62,406 nucleotides of DNA, taken from contig JAZQOJ010000178.1 in NCBI GenBank assembly GCA_045627805.1, forward strand, positions 1-62,406. The letters are read 5' to 3'. Positions 1-8,640 of the stretch are shown here, piece by piece. The notes below the pieces were generated by a model. It saw only the letters and a program-made list of their open reading frames with translations. It did no database searches and was not told where the DNA came from. Position numbers and translations under genes: made by a program. This DNA comes from UBA1756 sp045627805. GTDB lineage: Bacteria; Bacteroidota; Bacteroidia; Bacteroidales; WCHB1-69. How positions within the stretch are numbered: position 1 is the stretch's first letter; every line of letters starts with the position of its first letter.

Positions 1-1
1 A

Positions 2-391
2 GAGGCCTCCGGCAATATGAACCAGATTATGAAAATCATCGCTCATAAGCCGGCCGACTTTTCCGTCATTTCTGGCGATGATGCCATCACACTGCCGCTG
101 CTGGCTGCTGGCGCCGACGGCGTCATCTCCGTGATTGCCAACGCTTTCCCGAAGGAAATGAGCACGATGGTGCGCCTCGCTCGCAACAATCAGTTCCCTG
201 AGGCACGCCAAATCCACCTCGCCCTTCTCGATTTCATTCAGGCCTGCTTCAAAGAAGGCAGTCCCGCGGGCATTAAAAAACTGCTCGCTCTTCAAGGAAA
301 AATCCACGAAACCCTCCGCCTCCCGCAAGTCCCCGCTTCCGATGATCTAAAGAAAATTTTTTCTATTTTATTGAAAAATAATAGTTTATAA
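2..391 (+). CDS. dapA: 4-hydroxy-tetrahydrodipicolinate synthase, 3' part (cut by window edge)
   Basis: This is the C-terminal part (about 129 residues) of the enzyme that condenses pyruvate with aspartate semialdehyde in lysine and diaminopimelate synthesis. The frame is open from base 2 and begins E-A-S-G-N-M-N-Q. That matches the strand following the Schiff-base lysine of DapA, so the catalytic Lys should lie just outside the window. The segment SVISGDDAITLPLLAAGADG is the family's typical late barrel motif (GDD, then GA.GVISV.AN). The C-terminus is helical, as in DapA. An ATG at 17 is internal and not the true start. The M14 peptidase follows after 8 bases, so the two may be cotranscribed. 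Confidence 0.93.
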   Translation, partial: EASGNMNQIMKIIAHKPADFSVISGDDAITLPLLAAGADGVISVIANAFPKEMSTMVRLARNNQFPEARQIHLALLDFIQACFKEGSPAGIKKLLALQGKIHETLRLPQVPASDDLKKIFSILLKNNSL

Positions 392-399
392 AATTTCAA

Positions 400-3087
400 A
401 TGAGAAAATTCTTCCTGTTTTTTGTATGTTGTTTTCTAATGCTGTCGGTCTTTGCTCAAAATGCTGACTTACTGCAAACAGACCTTGATTTCCTCTATGT
501 TACAACGCACGTCGCCTCTAAGGCGGAGGTCAATGCTTTGTCGCACCGTTTTTCGGTCGATAACTGTCATTTCGATGAGCGTAGCGGCCAATACGATGTG
601 CGCATTTACCTCGCTCGCCACGAGTATTCCGATTTTATGGCACAGCATCTGCCTTTCGAAATCCTTACGCCTGAGCGCCCTCCCGGCGGAAGTATGGTCT
701 CCACTTCGCTCTCCGATTTCACCGCCAATTGGAACAAGTATCCCGCTTACGACGTTTATGAGGAACTGATGCACTCGTTTGAAACCAATTTCCCCGACAT
801 TTGCAAAATCGATACCATTCTGGCGGCAACTCCTAATCCGCAGCGCCCTCACAAGATTCTGGCCGCTCACATCAGCTCCACTCTCGGACAACCTGCCGAT
901 AAGCCCGCTTTCCTCTATTCGTCCACAATGCACGGCGATGAAGTGGTGGGCTACTATATGATGCTCCAGCTTATCAATTACATTTTGAATAATGCCACTG
1001 CCGATACGCAGGTGCAGAATATCCTTCAAAATGTGGATTTGTACATTTGTCCACTTGAAAATCCTGACGGAACTTATAAAAATAGTAATACGCAGATAAG
1101 TTCTTATTATTCAACACGTTATAATTATAATAATGTGGATTTGAATCGAAATTATCCGTTTGTTCCGGGCATTTCGGGCAGCGCAAATGTGCAGCCCGAA
1201 ACGCAGGCCATCATCAATTGGGTGGCCGACAAGCATTTTGTGATGTCGGTGAATTTCCACGGTGGCGCCGAACTCACCAACTACCCGTGGGATTCTTGGG
1301 AAACCGCCGATCGTGCTCACCCCGATGCCAATTGGTATCGCTACATTTGCCAGAATTATGTGGATGATTGTCAGGAAATTGACCCATCGTATATGGTGGG
1401 CGAAACCGCTTATCAGCCCGGCTGCGGTGCCGTTACCGAGGGTGGTGATTGGTACGTCATCGATGGCTCCCGACAGGATTATATGAACTATTATCAGCAT
1501 TGCCGTGAAATCACGATTGAAGCCCATTTCGACAAGGTTGTAACGTCATCTTCTTCGCTCCCAACGTATTGGACAAACAGCAAGAATGCGCTGCTCAACT
1601 ACATTGAAGAATGTTTGTATGGTTTCCGCGGTGTTGTCACCGATGCGGTTACGGGCGAGCCAGTGGAAGCGAAAATCTTTGTGCAAAACCACGACACGTT
1701 TAATTCCGAAGTTTATTCTCATCTTCCCGTTGGCAACTACCATCGTCCCATCAAAGCGGGCACTTACACGGTGGAGGTTTCGGCCGACTGCTACGAAACA
1801 CAGACTTTCACGGTCACTACTACCGACGGCGCGGGCGTGCGCCACGATGTGCAACTCCAACCTCTCGTCAGCGCTCCGCAGGTCGCCGATCAGCATATTA
1901 ACGCTGGTGAAACGGCTACTCTTACCGCAACTTCTTCTCATACAATTAATTGGTATGATTCTGAAACCGCTTCCACCCCGCTCGCCACGGGCACGACCTT
2001 TACCACTCCGGCACTTTCGCAAAACACCACCTATTTTGTGGAGGAAATGGCCGTCGTGAACAACCTGACGTGCGTGAGCGAACGTGTCAGCGCCACCGTT
2101 TTTGTGGAAGGTGCCGCTCCCGATACCACAATCGAGAATCCCGACACCATTCCTACTGATCCCGATACCATTGTGGTCGTCCCCGATCCCGTTTATACCG
2201 ATGTGAGCTTTGAAGCGTGTGATGCTTTTGTTTATGAAGGTACAAATTATTTGCAATCAGGTGATTACGAAATTGTTTATGCCAATGCGGCTGCCAATGG
2301 TGCCGACAGCATTTTGCGCTTGCACTTAACCCTTCATTCTTCTTATAGCGAAAATCGAATCCTGAATGTTGCCCTGTGGGATACTTATCAGATTGAGGAT
2401 GACACCTATACAGCCACAGCACCCGGAATGTTCACTTATGACAAAATCCACCAGACGGTTTTCGGCTGCGACAGCGTGATTCATTACTTTGTTTATGTGA
2501 CTTCTCCTACCGAAGTTTATGCCGATACGTCTATCACTGCTTGTTCTCCGTTCATTTATGAGGGCGAGGTTTTGATAATGAGTGGCGATTACACTTTTGT
2601 GTATCCTGGTGCCTCCGCCAGCGGAGTTGACAGCATTCTGATGATACATCTCACGTTACATCCGTCGTACGAACAGGATTTGTTGATTCCGCTCTCATTG
2701 GGCGAATCGTATTGGATGGGCGACGAGGAATTTGTGGCGATGCAGGCGGGCTCGTACGATTTCAATAAGCAATTCACTACTCAGTTCGGCTGCGATAGCA
2801 TTGTGCATTATCATTTTGCAATTGAAAATACTGGAATTGATGAATTAACTGTAAATCAGTTGTTTATTTATCCAAATCCTACGCAAAGTCAAGTGTGGAT
2901 TTCTCGCATTGGACAGTGTTCGTTCGCCACGATTTCACTTTACGATGCAATGGGAAAATGTTTGTTAAGTCGCGAATGGACCGACGAAAAAATGATGTTG
3001 GATTTGACGGAATTGCCGTCTGGAATCTATTTCGTTCAGGTCCTTGAACAAGGGAATTTGCGTCAGCAGAAGGTAATAAAGCAATAA
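400..3087 (+). CDS. Secreted M14 zinc carboxypeptidase with T9SS sorting domain
   Basis: An 895-residue exported metallopeptidase. Residues 1-20 form a signal peptide ending near FAQ. The M14 catalytic domain follows (about 110-400), with zinc ligands His178 and Glu181 in HGDE, a second His at 287 in NFHGG, and the catalytic Glu374 in TIEAHFD. The substrate-pocket strands ENPDGTY and VDLNRNYPF are also present. A carboxypeptidase-regulatory-like domain (FRGVVTDAVTGEP, about 408-480) follows, then an Ig-like stretch and two related modules ending in G(A/V)DSI and GCDS. The last about 70 residues are a T9SS type A sorting domain (LFIYPNPTQSQV ... GIYFVQV). The family removes C-terminal residues or cleaves modified peptides; the actual substrate is unknown. 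The GCDS modules resemble those of the giant protein at 13076. Confidence 0.93.
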   Translation: MRKFFLFFVCCFLMLSVFAQNADLLQTDLDFLYVTTHVASKAEVNALSHRFSVDNCHFDERSGQYDVRIYLARHEYSDFMAQHLPFEILTPERPPGGSMVSTSLSDFTANWNKYPAYDVYEELMHSFETNFPDICKIDTILAATPNPQRPHKILAAHISSTLGQPADKPAFLYSSTMHGDEVVGYYMMLQLINYILNNATADTQVQNILQNVDLYICPLENPDGTYKNSNTQISSYYSTRYNYNNVDLNRNYPFVPGISGSANVQPETQAIINWVADKHFVMSVNFHGGAELTNYPWDSWETADRAHPDANWYRYICQNYVDDCQEIDPSYMVGETAYQPGCGAVTEGGDWYVIDGSRQDYMNYYQHCREITIEAHFDKVVTSSSSLPTYWTNSKNALLNYIEECLYGFRGVVTDAVTGEPVEAKIFVQNHDTFNSEVYSHLPVGNYHRPIKAGTYTVEVSADCYETQTFTVTTTDGAGVRHDVQLQPLVSAPQVADQHINAGETATLTATSSHTINWYDSETASTPLATGTTFTTPALSQNTTYFVEEMAVVNNLTCVSERVSATVFVEGAAPDTTIENPDTIPTDPDTIVVVPDPVYTDVSFEACDAFVYEGTNYLQSGDYEIVYANAAANGADSILRLHLTLHSSYSENRILNVALWDTYQIEDDTYTATAPGMFTYDKIHQTVFGCDSVIHYFVYVTSPTEVYADTSITACSPFIYEGEVLIMSGDYTFVYPGASASGVDSILMIHLTLHPSYEQDLLIPLSLGESYWMGDEEFVAMQAGSYDFNKQFTTQFGCDSIVHYHFAIENTGIDELTVNQLFIYPNPTQSQVWISRIGQCSFATISLYDAMGKCLLSREWTDEKMMLDLTELPSGIYFVQVLEQGNLRQQKVIKQ

Positions 3088-3092
3088 TTTTG
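3085..3092 (+). promoter_or_regulatory. -7 promoter element of cdd
   Basis: TAATTTTG is a perfect match to the Bacteroidetes TAnnTTTG element. It overlaps the stop codon of the M14 gene and lies about 40 bases before the cdd start. No convincing -33 TTTG is visible. Confidence 0.5.
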
Positions 3093-3132
3093 CAAAAATC
3101 AAGTTATGTAATTTCAATCAACAGAACGAAAA

Positions 3133-3621
3133 ATGAAGAATTTTGAAATCAAAACAAGTTTCACTATATACGAAAAAGAGTCGGAATTGACGGCCGAAGA
3201 GCAGATGTTGTTGAAGATGTCGCGAGAAGCCGCCACCCGCGCCAACGCCGGTTACTCACATTTTCAGGTAGGCGCCGCCTTGCTATTGGAAAATGGCGAG
3301 ATTATGACAGGTAATAATCAGGAAAACTCTGTTTATCAGGGACTTTGCGCCGAGCGCACTACCGCTTTTGCTGCTGCTGCGAAATATCCGACGGTGCCTT
3401 TCAAAACGTTGGTGGTAACCGCTATTAATCCCGAAAATAAGCTCACCAAGCCCGTTCCTCCGTGTGGTGCGTGCCGGCAGGTGCTTTTCGAATACGAAAC
3501 CAAATATGGTAAGAATGTGGCCATTCTGATGGCAGGGCAGGAGGGCGAAATCTGGAAGGTGAACTCCGCCGCCGAACTCCTCCCTCTCACTTTTTCCGCT
3601 GATTTTCTTCCTGGAAAATAA
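3133..3621 (+). CDS. cdd: Cytidine deaminase
   Basis: A 162-residue cytosolic enzyme of pyrimidine salvage that deaminates cytidine and deoxycytidine to uridine and deoxyuridine. The zinc-site motifs are both present: CAERT (catalytic Cys and Glu) and PPCGACRQ (two Cys ligands). The substrate segment SHFQVGAALL with NQENSVY is also typical. Length is slightly above the homotetrameric type (about 130-140) because of an N-terminal extension of about 25 residues rich in charged residues. It has its own -7 element and ends in a strong terminator shared with the convergent AAA+ gene. Confidence 0.95.
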   Translation: MKNFEIKTSFTIYEKESELTAEEQMLLKMSREAATRANAGYSHFQVGAALLLENGEIMTGNNQENSVYQGLCAERTTAFAAAAKYPTVPFKTLVVTAINPENKLTKPVPPCGACRQVLFEYETKYGKNVAILMAGQEGEIWKVNSAAELLPLTFSADFLPGK

Positions 3622-3641
3622 TTTTTGAACATAGAATGCGC

Positions 3642-3690
3642 AAAAAAGGTGTTGTTTTCCGCAGGGAAGGCAACACCTCTTGTTTTGTGT
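3642..3690. terminator. Bidirectional terminator between cdd and the AAA+ ATPase gene
   Basis: Arms AGGTGTTG (3647-3654) and CAACACCT (3671-3678), with further inner pairing (TTCC with GGAA), give a stem of about 14 bp. The + strand continues CTTGTTTT. The - strand continues with six T residues (the A-run at 3642-3647). It serves two convergent genes. Confidence 0.85.
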
Positions 3691-3721
3691 TCGGTTTCAA
3701 AACGCTCGCTCTTCCGTTCTT

Positions 3722-5512
3722 CTAATTCTTGAAGCCGATGCTCTTGTTCTTGTCGCCGATTTTTTCGTGCTTGCACATATTGTCCAACTCTTCCATTGTG
3801 GGCTTTTCTCCGCGGAGCAATTCCTTCATTGTGGCTTTGCGAGCCACATTGTCGATTTCGCCGCCCGAAAAGTCGTATTTGCTGGCCAGTTGTGTGCATT
3901 CCTCATCGTTCAGCCACTCGATTTTGCTGCGCCAAATGGCTTTCTTCGCCTCTAACGAGGGCTGTCCGAACTCGATTTTGAAGAGGAATCTGCGGTCGAA
4001 TGCCGGGTCCAGATTGTTGGCTAAGTTGCTGGTTGCAATCATTATACCGTCGAGTTTTTCCATTTCTTCCAAAATAATGTTCTGAATGGCATTTTCCGTC
4101 TGGTCGGTGGAGCTGGCTCCGGAATTGCGTCCTGTATCGTGGCGGCTGCTGAACAGGGCGTCGGCTTCGTTGAAGAGCAGAATCGGCTTCGTCTTCTCGT
4201 TTTTGCACATCTCGGCGTAATCGGTGAAGATGCGTTTCACCAGTTTCTGGCTTTCCCCGTACCAGCAAGTCTTTGCCGTACTGATGTCAACGTGGTAAAT
4301 GCTTCTGCCAGTGTGTTTTGCAATCTGTTTAACCGTTTCGGTCTTGCCAGTTCCGGGAAGCCCGTAGAACAGCGCCACCATTCCTTTCGGCATCGCTTTT
4401 GTGGCCAGTCTCTTTTGCAGCGCCTTGAACTTCTTTTCTTGCAGTGTCTCTTCAAAAAAGTCGAGCTGGCTTTTCAGTTCCTCATCGTAGAACATATCCT
4501 TGTCCGCAATGCTTTTGGGCGAAATCAGTTTTTCGCCGTTGCCTTTCTTAGTGAAAATCTGGTGGTCTTTTTCCAAAAAGAGTTTCACTCCCTTTTCAGT
4601 GAGGAAAATCTGTGCGTCTGAAAGCATTGTGGCAGCTTGGATGTCAACCAGATCAAGTTCTTGCAAGATGTGCTTGCTTTTCATCAACTGCGCCGCCACG
4701 CTGAAACGTTGCTCAATATCGTCGTAAATGTCTTTCAATGTGTAATCTAAGTTACTTGAATGATTTCTTGAGGCGATAAAATCATTGCAAATGTCGTACA
4801 GCAGAGTGCGGGTTTCGGTATCCAGTTTGAATTCCAGTACTTTGCGCACAAATTCCAGTTGCATTGCCTTATTTTCAGCACGTTCCACTTCCATTTTCAG
4901 CGTTCTCGTGCTCTTATGGTCTTCGGTGCGATTTTCCACATAATGTGCAATTTCTTGCGCGAAAACGTAGCGGGTATATTCCTTCGGTTTCTGCTCGGGA
5001 ATGGGTTCGTTTGCATAAATTGCTTGTTTTACAGCGTGTGTAATACATTGAGAATCAGTATTGAATGGAGATTCGTAGGCCTCCGTCAGAAGTTTTTGTC
5101 TCAGCGCGTCCAAATCGTTTCCCAAAATAATGAAATCAATTTGTGGCAAATCAAAAAAGCGGGCAATGTCGTCTGTGTCGAAATTGTCGCAGGAGATGTT
5201 GCAGGTGAAACAGGCCACAAACAGCGCCGCTTGTACGGGTGTGCATTTCAGGTATTCGGCCAGAGTGTTCAGGTCTGCTACAATCTCGTCCAACTCCTTC
5301 TTGCTCAATTTCGGCTCATTCTCGTCGTAGTTATCAAATGGCCTGCGCTGTGAATGCTTGCTTTTCGATTTCTGCTTGCTGTAAACGTCCACCTCAATGA
5401 GGTCGGGGACCAGTTCGTTGAAGACGTTCTCTTTCGAATGTTCCAAACGGCGAGATAAAATGCGGATAACCTGCATAATCGTTCTCTCCTTTTTCGTATT
5501 TTTCTTTTCCAT
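3722..5512 (-). CDS. AAA+ family ATPase with large unknown N-terminal region
   Basis: A 596-residue protein. Residues about 1-350 match no family I recognise; they are charged and largely helical. The C-terminal region is a classical AAA domain: Walker A GLPGTGKTE (about 381-389), Walker B LLFNEAD (about 441), and a double-arginine segment DPAFDRRF (about 504), followed by a small helical lid. The Walker B motif has Asn-Glu in place of the usual Asp-Glu. No protease, membrane or signal segment is seen. By family, such proteins remodel other proteins; the target is unknown. The gene stands alone, divergent from elbB across 272 AT-rich bases and convergent with cdd. An alternative start is Met13. 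Confidence 0.85.
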   Translation of the reverse strand: MEKKNTKKERTIMQVIRILSRRLEHSKENVFNELVPDLIEVDVYSKQKSKSKHSQRRPFDNYDENEPKLSKKELDEIVADLNTLAEYLKCTPVQAALFVACFTCNISCDNFDTDDIARFFDLPQIDFIILGNDLDALRQKLLTEAYESPFNTDSQCITHAVKQAIYANEPIPEQKPKEYTRYVFAQEIAHYVENRTEDHKSTRTLKMEVERAENKAMQLEFVRKVLEFKLDTETRTLLYDICNDFIASRNHSSNLDYTLKDIYDDIEQRFSVAAQLMKSKHILQELDLVDIQAATMLSDAQIFLTEKGVKLFLEKDHQIFTKKGNGEKLISPKSIADKDMFYDEELKSQLDFFEETLQEKKFKALQKRLATKAMPKGMVALFYGLPGTGKTETVKQIAKHTGRSIYHVDISTAKTCWYGESQKLVKRIFTDYAEMCKNEKTKPILLFNEADALFSSRHDTGRNSGASSTDQTENAIQNIILEEMEKLDGIMIATSNLANNLDPAFDRRFLFKIEFGQPSLEAKKAIWRSKIEWLNDEECTQLASKYDFSGGEIDNVARKATMKELLRGEKPTMEELDNMCKHEKIGDKNKSIGFKN

Positions 5513-5696
5513 ATCTTAAATTTTTTTTGTTCTTGAGCGTAATATGTTACGTGCGCCTTTTCCTTAGGCGCATATCATCTGGCGTTTGTCTTTTTCTGGT
5601 TTTTGTTCTTGGCGATATTACTAAACAAATAACTTTCTTATTTGTTTGTATCAATGAGATATTTTTTTCAAATTTTTTTAAGATATTTTTTTATCG

Positions 5697-5704
5697 TATC
5701 TTTG
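5697..5704 (+). promoter_or_regulatory. -7 promoter element of elbB-crcB
   Basis: TATCTTTG matches TAnnTTTG perfectly and lies 80 bases before the elbB start, so a leader of about 70 bases is expected. The surrounding 5513-5784 region is very T-rich on this strand and holds no credible gene. Confidence 0.5.
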
Positions 5705-5784
5705 CAAACCCAATTCTACTTCATCTTCCCGTTCAATCTTTCTCCGCTCTCATCTTTTAAAGTCTTGAATTAATTAATGATAAT

Positions 5785-6432
5785 ATGAAAAGAATAGCAG
5801 TAATTTTGAATGGTTGCGGCCATCTTGACGGATCGGAAATCCACGAGTCGGTAATGACACTTTTGGCTATCGACAGAAATGAATGTGCCTATACGGTGTT
5901 CGCTCCGAATGCGCCGCAGTACCACGTGATGAATCACCTCACTCGCCAACCGATGGAAGGTAGCCGCAATATGTTGGTGGAGGCCGCCCGTATTGCCCGC
6001 GGCAACATTCACGACATCAACGAGTATGCTCCCGCCAATTTCGATGCCCTCATCCTCCCTGGCGGTTTCGGCGTCGCCAAAAACCTATTCACTTACGCTT
6101 TTGATGGTGCCAATGCCACTGTGCTTGATTCCGTCCGCAAAGCCATCGTTGATACGCATGCCGCTCACAAACCCATCGGCGGACTTTGCATCGCTCCCGT
6201 ACTGATTGCCAAAGTGTTGGGCGATATTACCGTGACGGTCGGATCCGACTCCGCCACCATCGCCGACGTGGAAAAAATGGGCGCGTCTCACGTGAATACG
6301 CAAATTACCGAGGTGATTTCCGATAAGCAAAATCTGATTTTCACAACACCGTGCTATATGCTCAATGCTACCATCGCCGACATCGCCGACAGTGCCGACA
6401 ACCTCGTGCGTACAATGATTGAATATATGTAG
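5785..6432 (+). CDS. elbB: ElbB-type glyoxalase (DJ-1/PfpI superfamily)
   Basis: A 215-residue protein of the DJ-1/PfpI superfamily, closest to ElbB (isoprenoid biosynthesis glyoxalase; in E. coli a glyoxalase III-type activity is reported). Diagnostic features are the N-terminus RIAVILNGCGHLDGSEIHE, which carries the family's GCG.LDG.E signature, the ALILPGGFG turn and the nucleophile-elbow segment PIGGLCIAPVL containing the cysteine. It is cytosolic and the length is normal. crcB follows after only 2 bases, so the two are cotranscribed. The codon choice is GC-rich compared with the upstream spacer. Confidence 0.92.
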   Translation: MKRIAVILNGCGHLDGSEIHESVMTLLAIDRNECAYTVFAPNAPQYHVMNHLTRQPMEGSRNMLVEAARIARGNIHDINEYAPANFDALILPGGFGVAKNLFTYAFDGANATVLDSVRKAIVDTHAAHKPIGGLCIAPVLIAKVLGDITVTVGSDSATIADVEKMGASHVNTQITEVISDKQNLIFTTPCYMLNATIADIADSADNLVRTMIEYM

Positions 6433-6434
6433 GT

Positions 6435-6800
6435 ATGTTGAAAAATTTTCTGTTTGTTGGACTGGGTGGCGCTTTAGGAAGTATGCTTCGTTATGCTTTC
6501 ACTTTGCTGGCGCAACTTCTTTGCATCTCTTCACATTGGGCCACACTCACTGTCAATATTCTGGGATCTTTTTTAATTGGTTGTTTTTCAGTTAGTTGTA
6601 GTAAGACGACATTGCTGCTTTTGCTCACTGTTGGCTTTTGCGGAGGTTTTACCACATTCTCTACTTTCTCGTCGCAGTCTTTGTTGTTACTTCAAAACGG
6701 ACGCTACGGAGCTGGAGCCGCTTATATCGTGGCCAACCTTTTGCTTTGCATCCTTTTTGCCTGGCTGGGTTTTGCCCTTGCAAGGCCTTCCGCTTCGTAA
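6435..6800 (+). CDS. crcB: Fluoride ion channel CrcB/FluC
   Basis: A 121-residue four-helix membrane protein that exports fluoride as a dual-topology dimer. Family motifs are GGALGSMLRY near the N-terminus, TLTVNILGSFLIG in helix 2 (containing the conserved Asn), and GFCGGFTTFSTFS in helix 3 with the phenylalanine box and Na+-site segment. It is translationally coupled to elbB. I see no fluoride riboswitch in front of the pair, but I could not run a covariance search. Confidence 0.95.
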   Translation: MLKNFLFVGLGGALGSMLRYAFTLLAQLLCISSHWATLTVNILGSFLIGCFSVSCSKTTLLLLLTVGFCGGFTTFSTFSSQSLLLLQNGRYGAGAAYIVANLLLCILFAWLGFALARPSAS

Positions 6801-6821
6801 TCTTGTTAAATTGAAAACAAA

Positions 6822-6853
6822 TTTGTTGCATTCAATTGAAAGTTGTATATTTG
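6822..6853 (+). promoter_or_regulatory. Promoter of the rfbA-usp-peptidase-folP run
   Basis: TTTG (6822-6825), a 20-base spacer and TATATTTG (6846-6853) form a full match to the Bacteroidetes sigma-ABfr consensus. It ends 23 bases before the rfbA start. Confidence 0.75.
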
Positions 6854-6876
6854 CACCTCATTTTATAATATAAAAT

Positions 6877-7746
6877 ATGAAAGGAATTATTTTGGCTGGC
6901 GGCGCTGGCACCCGACTCCATCCCATCACGTTGGCAATGAGCAAACAGTTGATGCCCATTTACAACAAGCCGATGATTTATTATCCACTCTCCACTTTGT
7001 TGTCGGCAGGTATCCGTGAGATTCTGATTATCTCTACGCCTACAGATCTGCCTCATTTTCAGCGACTTCTTGGCGATGGAAGCCGCATTGGTTGCCGCTT
7101 TGAATATGTGGTACAACACGTTCCCAATGGACTCGCCCAGGCATTTGTGCTGGGGAAAGAGTTCATCGGAAATGATAAGGTGGCCCTCGTCCTGGGTGAT
7201 AATATTTTCTACGGCAGTGAGTTTGAAAACAACCTTCATCTCAACAATGACCCCGATGGAGGTATCGTTTTCGCTTACCACGTCGCCGATCCCGAACGCT
7301 ACGGCGTGGTGGAATTCGACGAGAATATGAATGCCGTTTCCATTGAGGAAAAGCCCAAGCAGCCCAAGTCGAATTATGCGGTACCGGGCCTTTATTTCTA
7401 CGATAATTCCGTGGTGGACGTGGCCGCCAACATCAAACCGAGCGCACGCGGCGAATATGAAATTACCGATGTGAATCGTTATTATTTGGAACATAAGAAA
7501 TTGAAAGTCTGTAAGATGGACCGCGGTACTGCTTGGCTCGACACGGGAACTTTCCGTTCTCTCATCGAAGCCACTCAGTTTGTACAGGTGGTGGAAGAAC
7601 GACAAGGACTAATGGTGGGTTGTATTGAGGAAGTCGCTTACAAACAAGGTTTTATCAATGCAAACCAGTTGCGTGAGATTGCGGAGCCGCTGCGCAAAAG
7701 CGGCTACGGCGAGTACCTTCTCAAATTGATAAATGAAGATTATTAA
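6877..7746 (+). CDS. rfbA: Glucose-1-phosphate thymidylyltransferase
   Basis: A 289-residue nucleotidyltransferase that makes dTDP-glucose from glucose 1-phosphate and dTTP, the first step to dTDP-rhamnose. The nucleotide loop GIILAGGAGTRLHP, YNKPMIYYPL, the metal/sugar site LGDNIFYG and the C-terminal WLDTGT motif are all present, and the length is normal. The usual partners rfbB, rfbC and rfbD are not adjacent. Instead a universal stress protein follows after 18 bases. The start is fixed by the promoter immediately upstream. Confidence 0.96.
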   Translation: MKGIILAGGAGTRLHPITLAMSKQLMPIYNKPMIYYPLSTLLSAGIREILIISTPTDLPHFQRLLGDGSRIGCRFEYVVQHVPNGLAQAFVLGKEFIGNDKVALVLGDNIFYGSEFENNLHLNNDPDGGIVFAYHVADPERYGVVEFDENMNAVSIEEKPKQPKSNYAVPGLYFYDNSVVDVAANIKPSARGEYEITDVNRYYLEHKKLKVCKMDRGTAWLDTGTFRSLIEATQFVQVVEERQGLMVGCIEEVAYKQGFINANQLREIAEPLRKSGYGEYLLKLINEDY

Positions 7747-7764
7747 CCATAAATCCCTTATATT

Positions 7765-8616
7765 ATGAAAAATATCGTAGTGGGAATCGACTTCTCCCAA
7801 AATTCAGAAAACGCCCTCCGTCACGCTGTCGCAGTCGCATTGAAAACGAAAGCGAAAATCCACGTGGTTTGGGTCAAAACCCCTACTGCCGCCAGCAAGT
7901 TAAATGTTACCGATGAAGCGGAAATGCTGCGCGTCGCTCATTCCAAATTGGCTGACCTTGTGACTTTAAGCAGAACCGAAGCTCCTAACAACGAAATTCA
8001 AGACGTGATTCTTGAAGGAAAGGCATACCTTGAGTTGGCTCAGTTTGCCGCCAACCTTCCCGATTCAATGCTCGTGGTGGGCTCCCACGGCGCCTCTGGT
8101 TTTGAAGAAATGTTCGTCGGTAGCAACACGATGAAGATCGTCGGTATCGCCAAAGTGCCCGTCCTCATCATCGGCGACCACGTGCAAATCAACCGCGACT
8201 TGATCAAAATCCTCCTCCCAATTGATACCAGTTTCGAAACATTGCAGAAAATTGAACTCGCTGGCGAATTTGCCAAGGCCTTTGCTGCCAAAGTGTCTCT
8301 CCTCGGGGTCTGCTCTCCCTGCGATGCGGAAACAAAGCACATTATCAATGTCCAATTGAATCACGCCGTTTCTATGTGCACCGAATTGAATGTCCGCCAC
8401 TCCGCATCCACCATCAGCGTTCAAGGCAATGCGCCCGAAGCTGTCGTGGAATGGGCTAAGAATGAAGGCGTTAACTTGATTGCCGTAATGCGTGAGGAAG
8501 AGGACGATATTACCGCTTACTGGTTGGGTAGCTCCACCCGCCAATTGCTGAACCTCGCTCCGATGCCGCTGCTCGTCATCCCGAATGTCAATCATTTCGA
8601 TGTCGCTGCCCGTTAG
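7765..8616 (+). CDS. Tandem universal stress protein (UspA family)
   Basis: A 283-residue protein made of two Usp domains (about 1-140 and 145-283). Domain 1 begins NIVVGIDFSQNSENAL and keeps the ATP-binding signature GSHGASG ... GSNT. Domain 2 lacks the first half of that signature (it has REEEDDITAYWLGSST), so only the first half is likely to bind nucleotide. It is cytosolic. The family supports survival under starvation or stress by unclear mechanisms. It is the second gene of the rfbA run. Confidence 0.9.
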   Translation: MKNIVVGIDFSQNSENALRHAVAVALKTKAKIHVVWVKTPTAASKLNVTDEAEMLRVAHSKLADLVTLSRTEAPNNEIQDVILEGKAYLELAQFAANLPDSMLVVGSHGASGFEEMFVGSNTMKIVGIAKVPVLIIGDHVQINRDLIKILLPIDTSFETLQKIELAGEFAKAFAAKVSLLGVCSPCDAETKHIINVQLNHAVSMCTELNVRHSASTISVQGNAPEAVVEWAKNEGVNLIAVMREEEDDITAYWLGSSTRQLLNLAPMPLLVIPNVNHFDVAAR

Positions 8617-8640
8617 TTTATCATTTAATTTTTTAGAAAT

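Noticed and set aside
5527..5760. 77-codon frame in the T-rich spacer before elbB
   Set aside because: Phe/Ile/Leu-rich translation of an AT-rich region that contains the elbB promoter; no family match.
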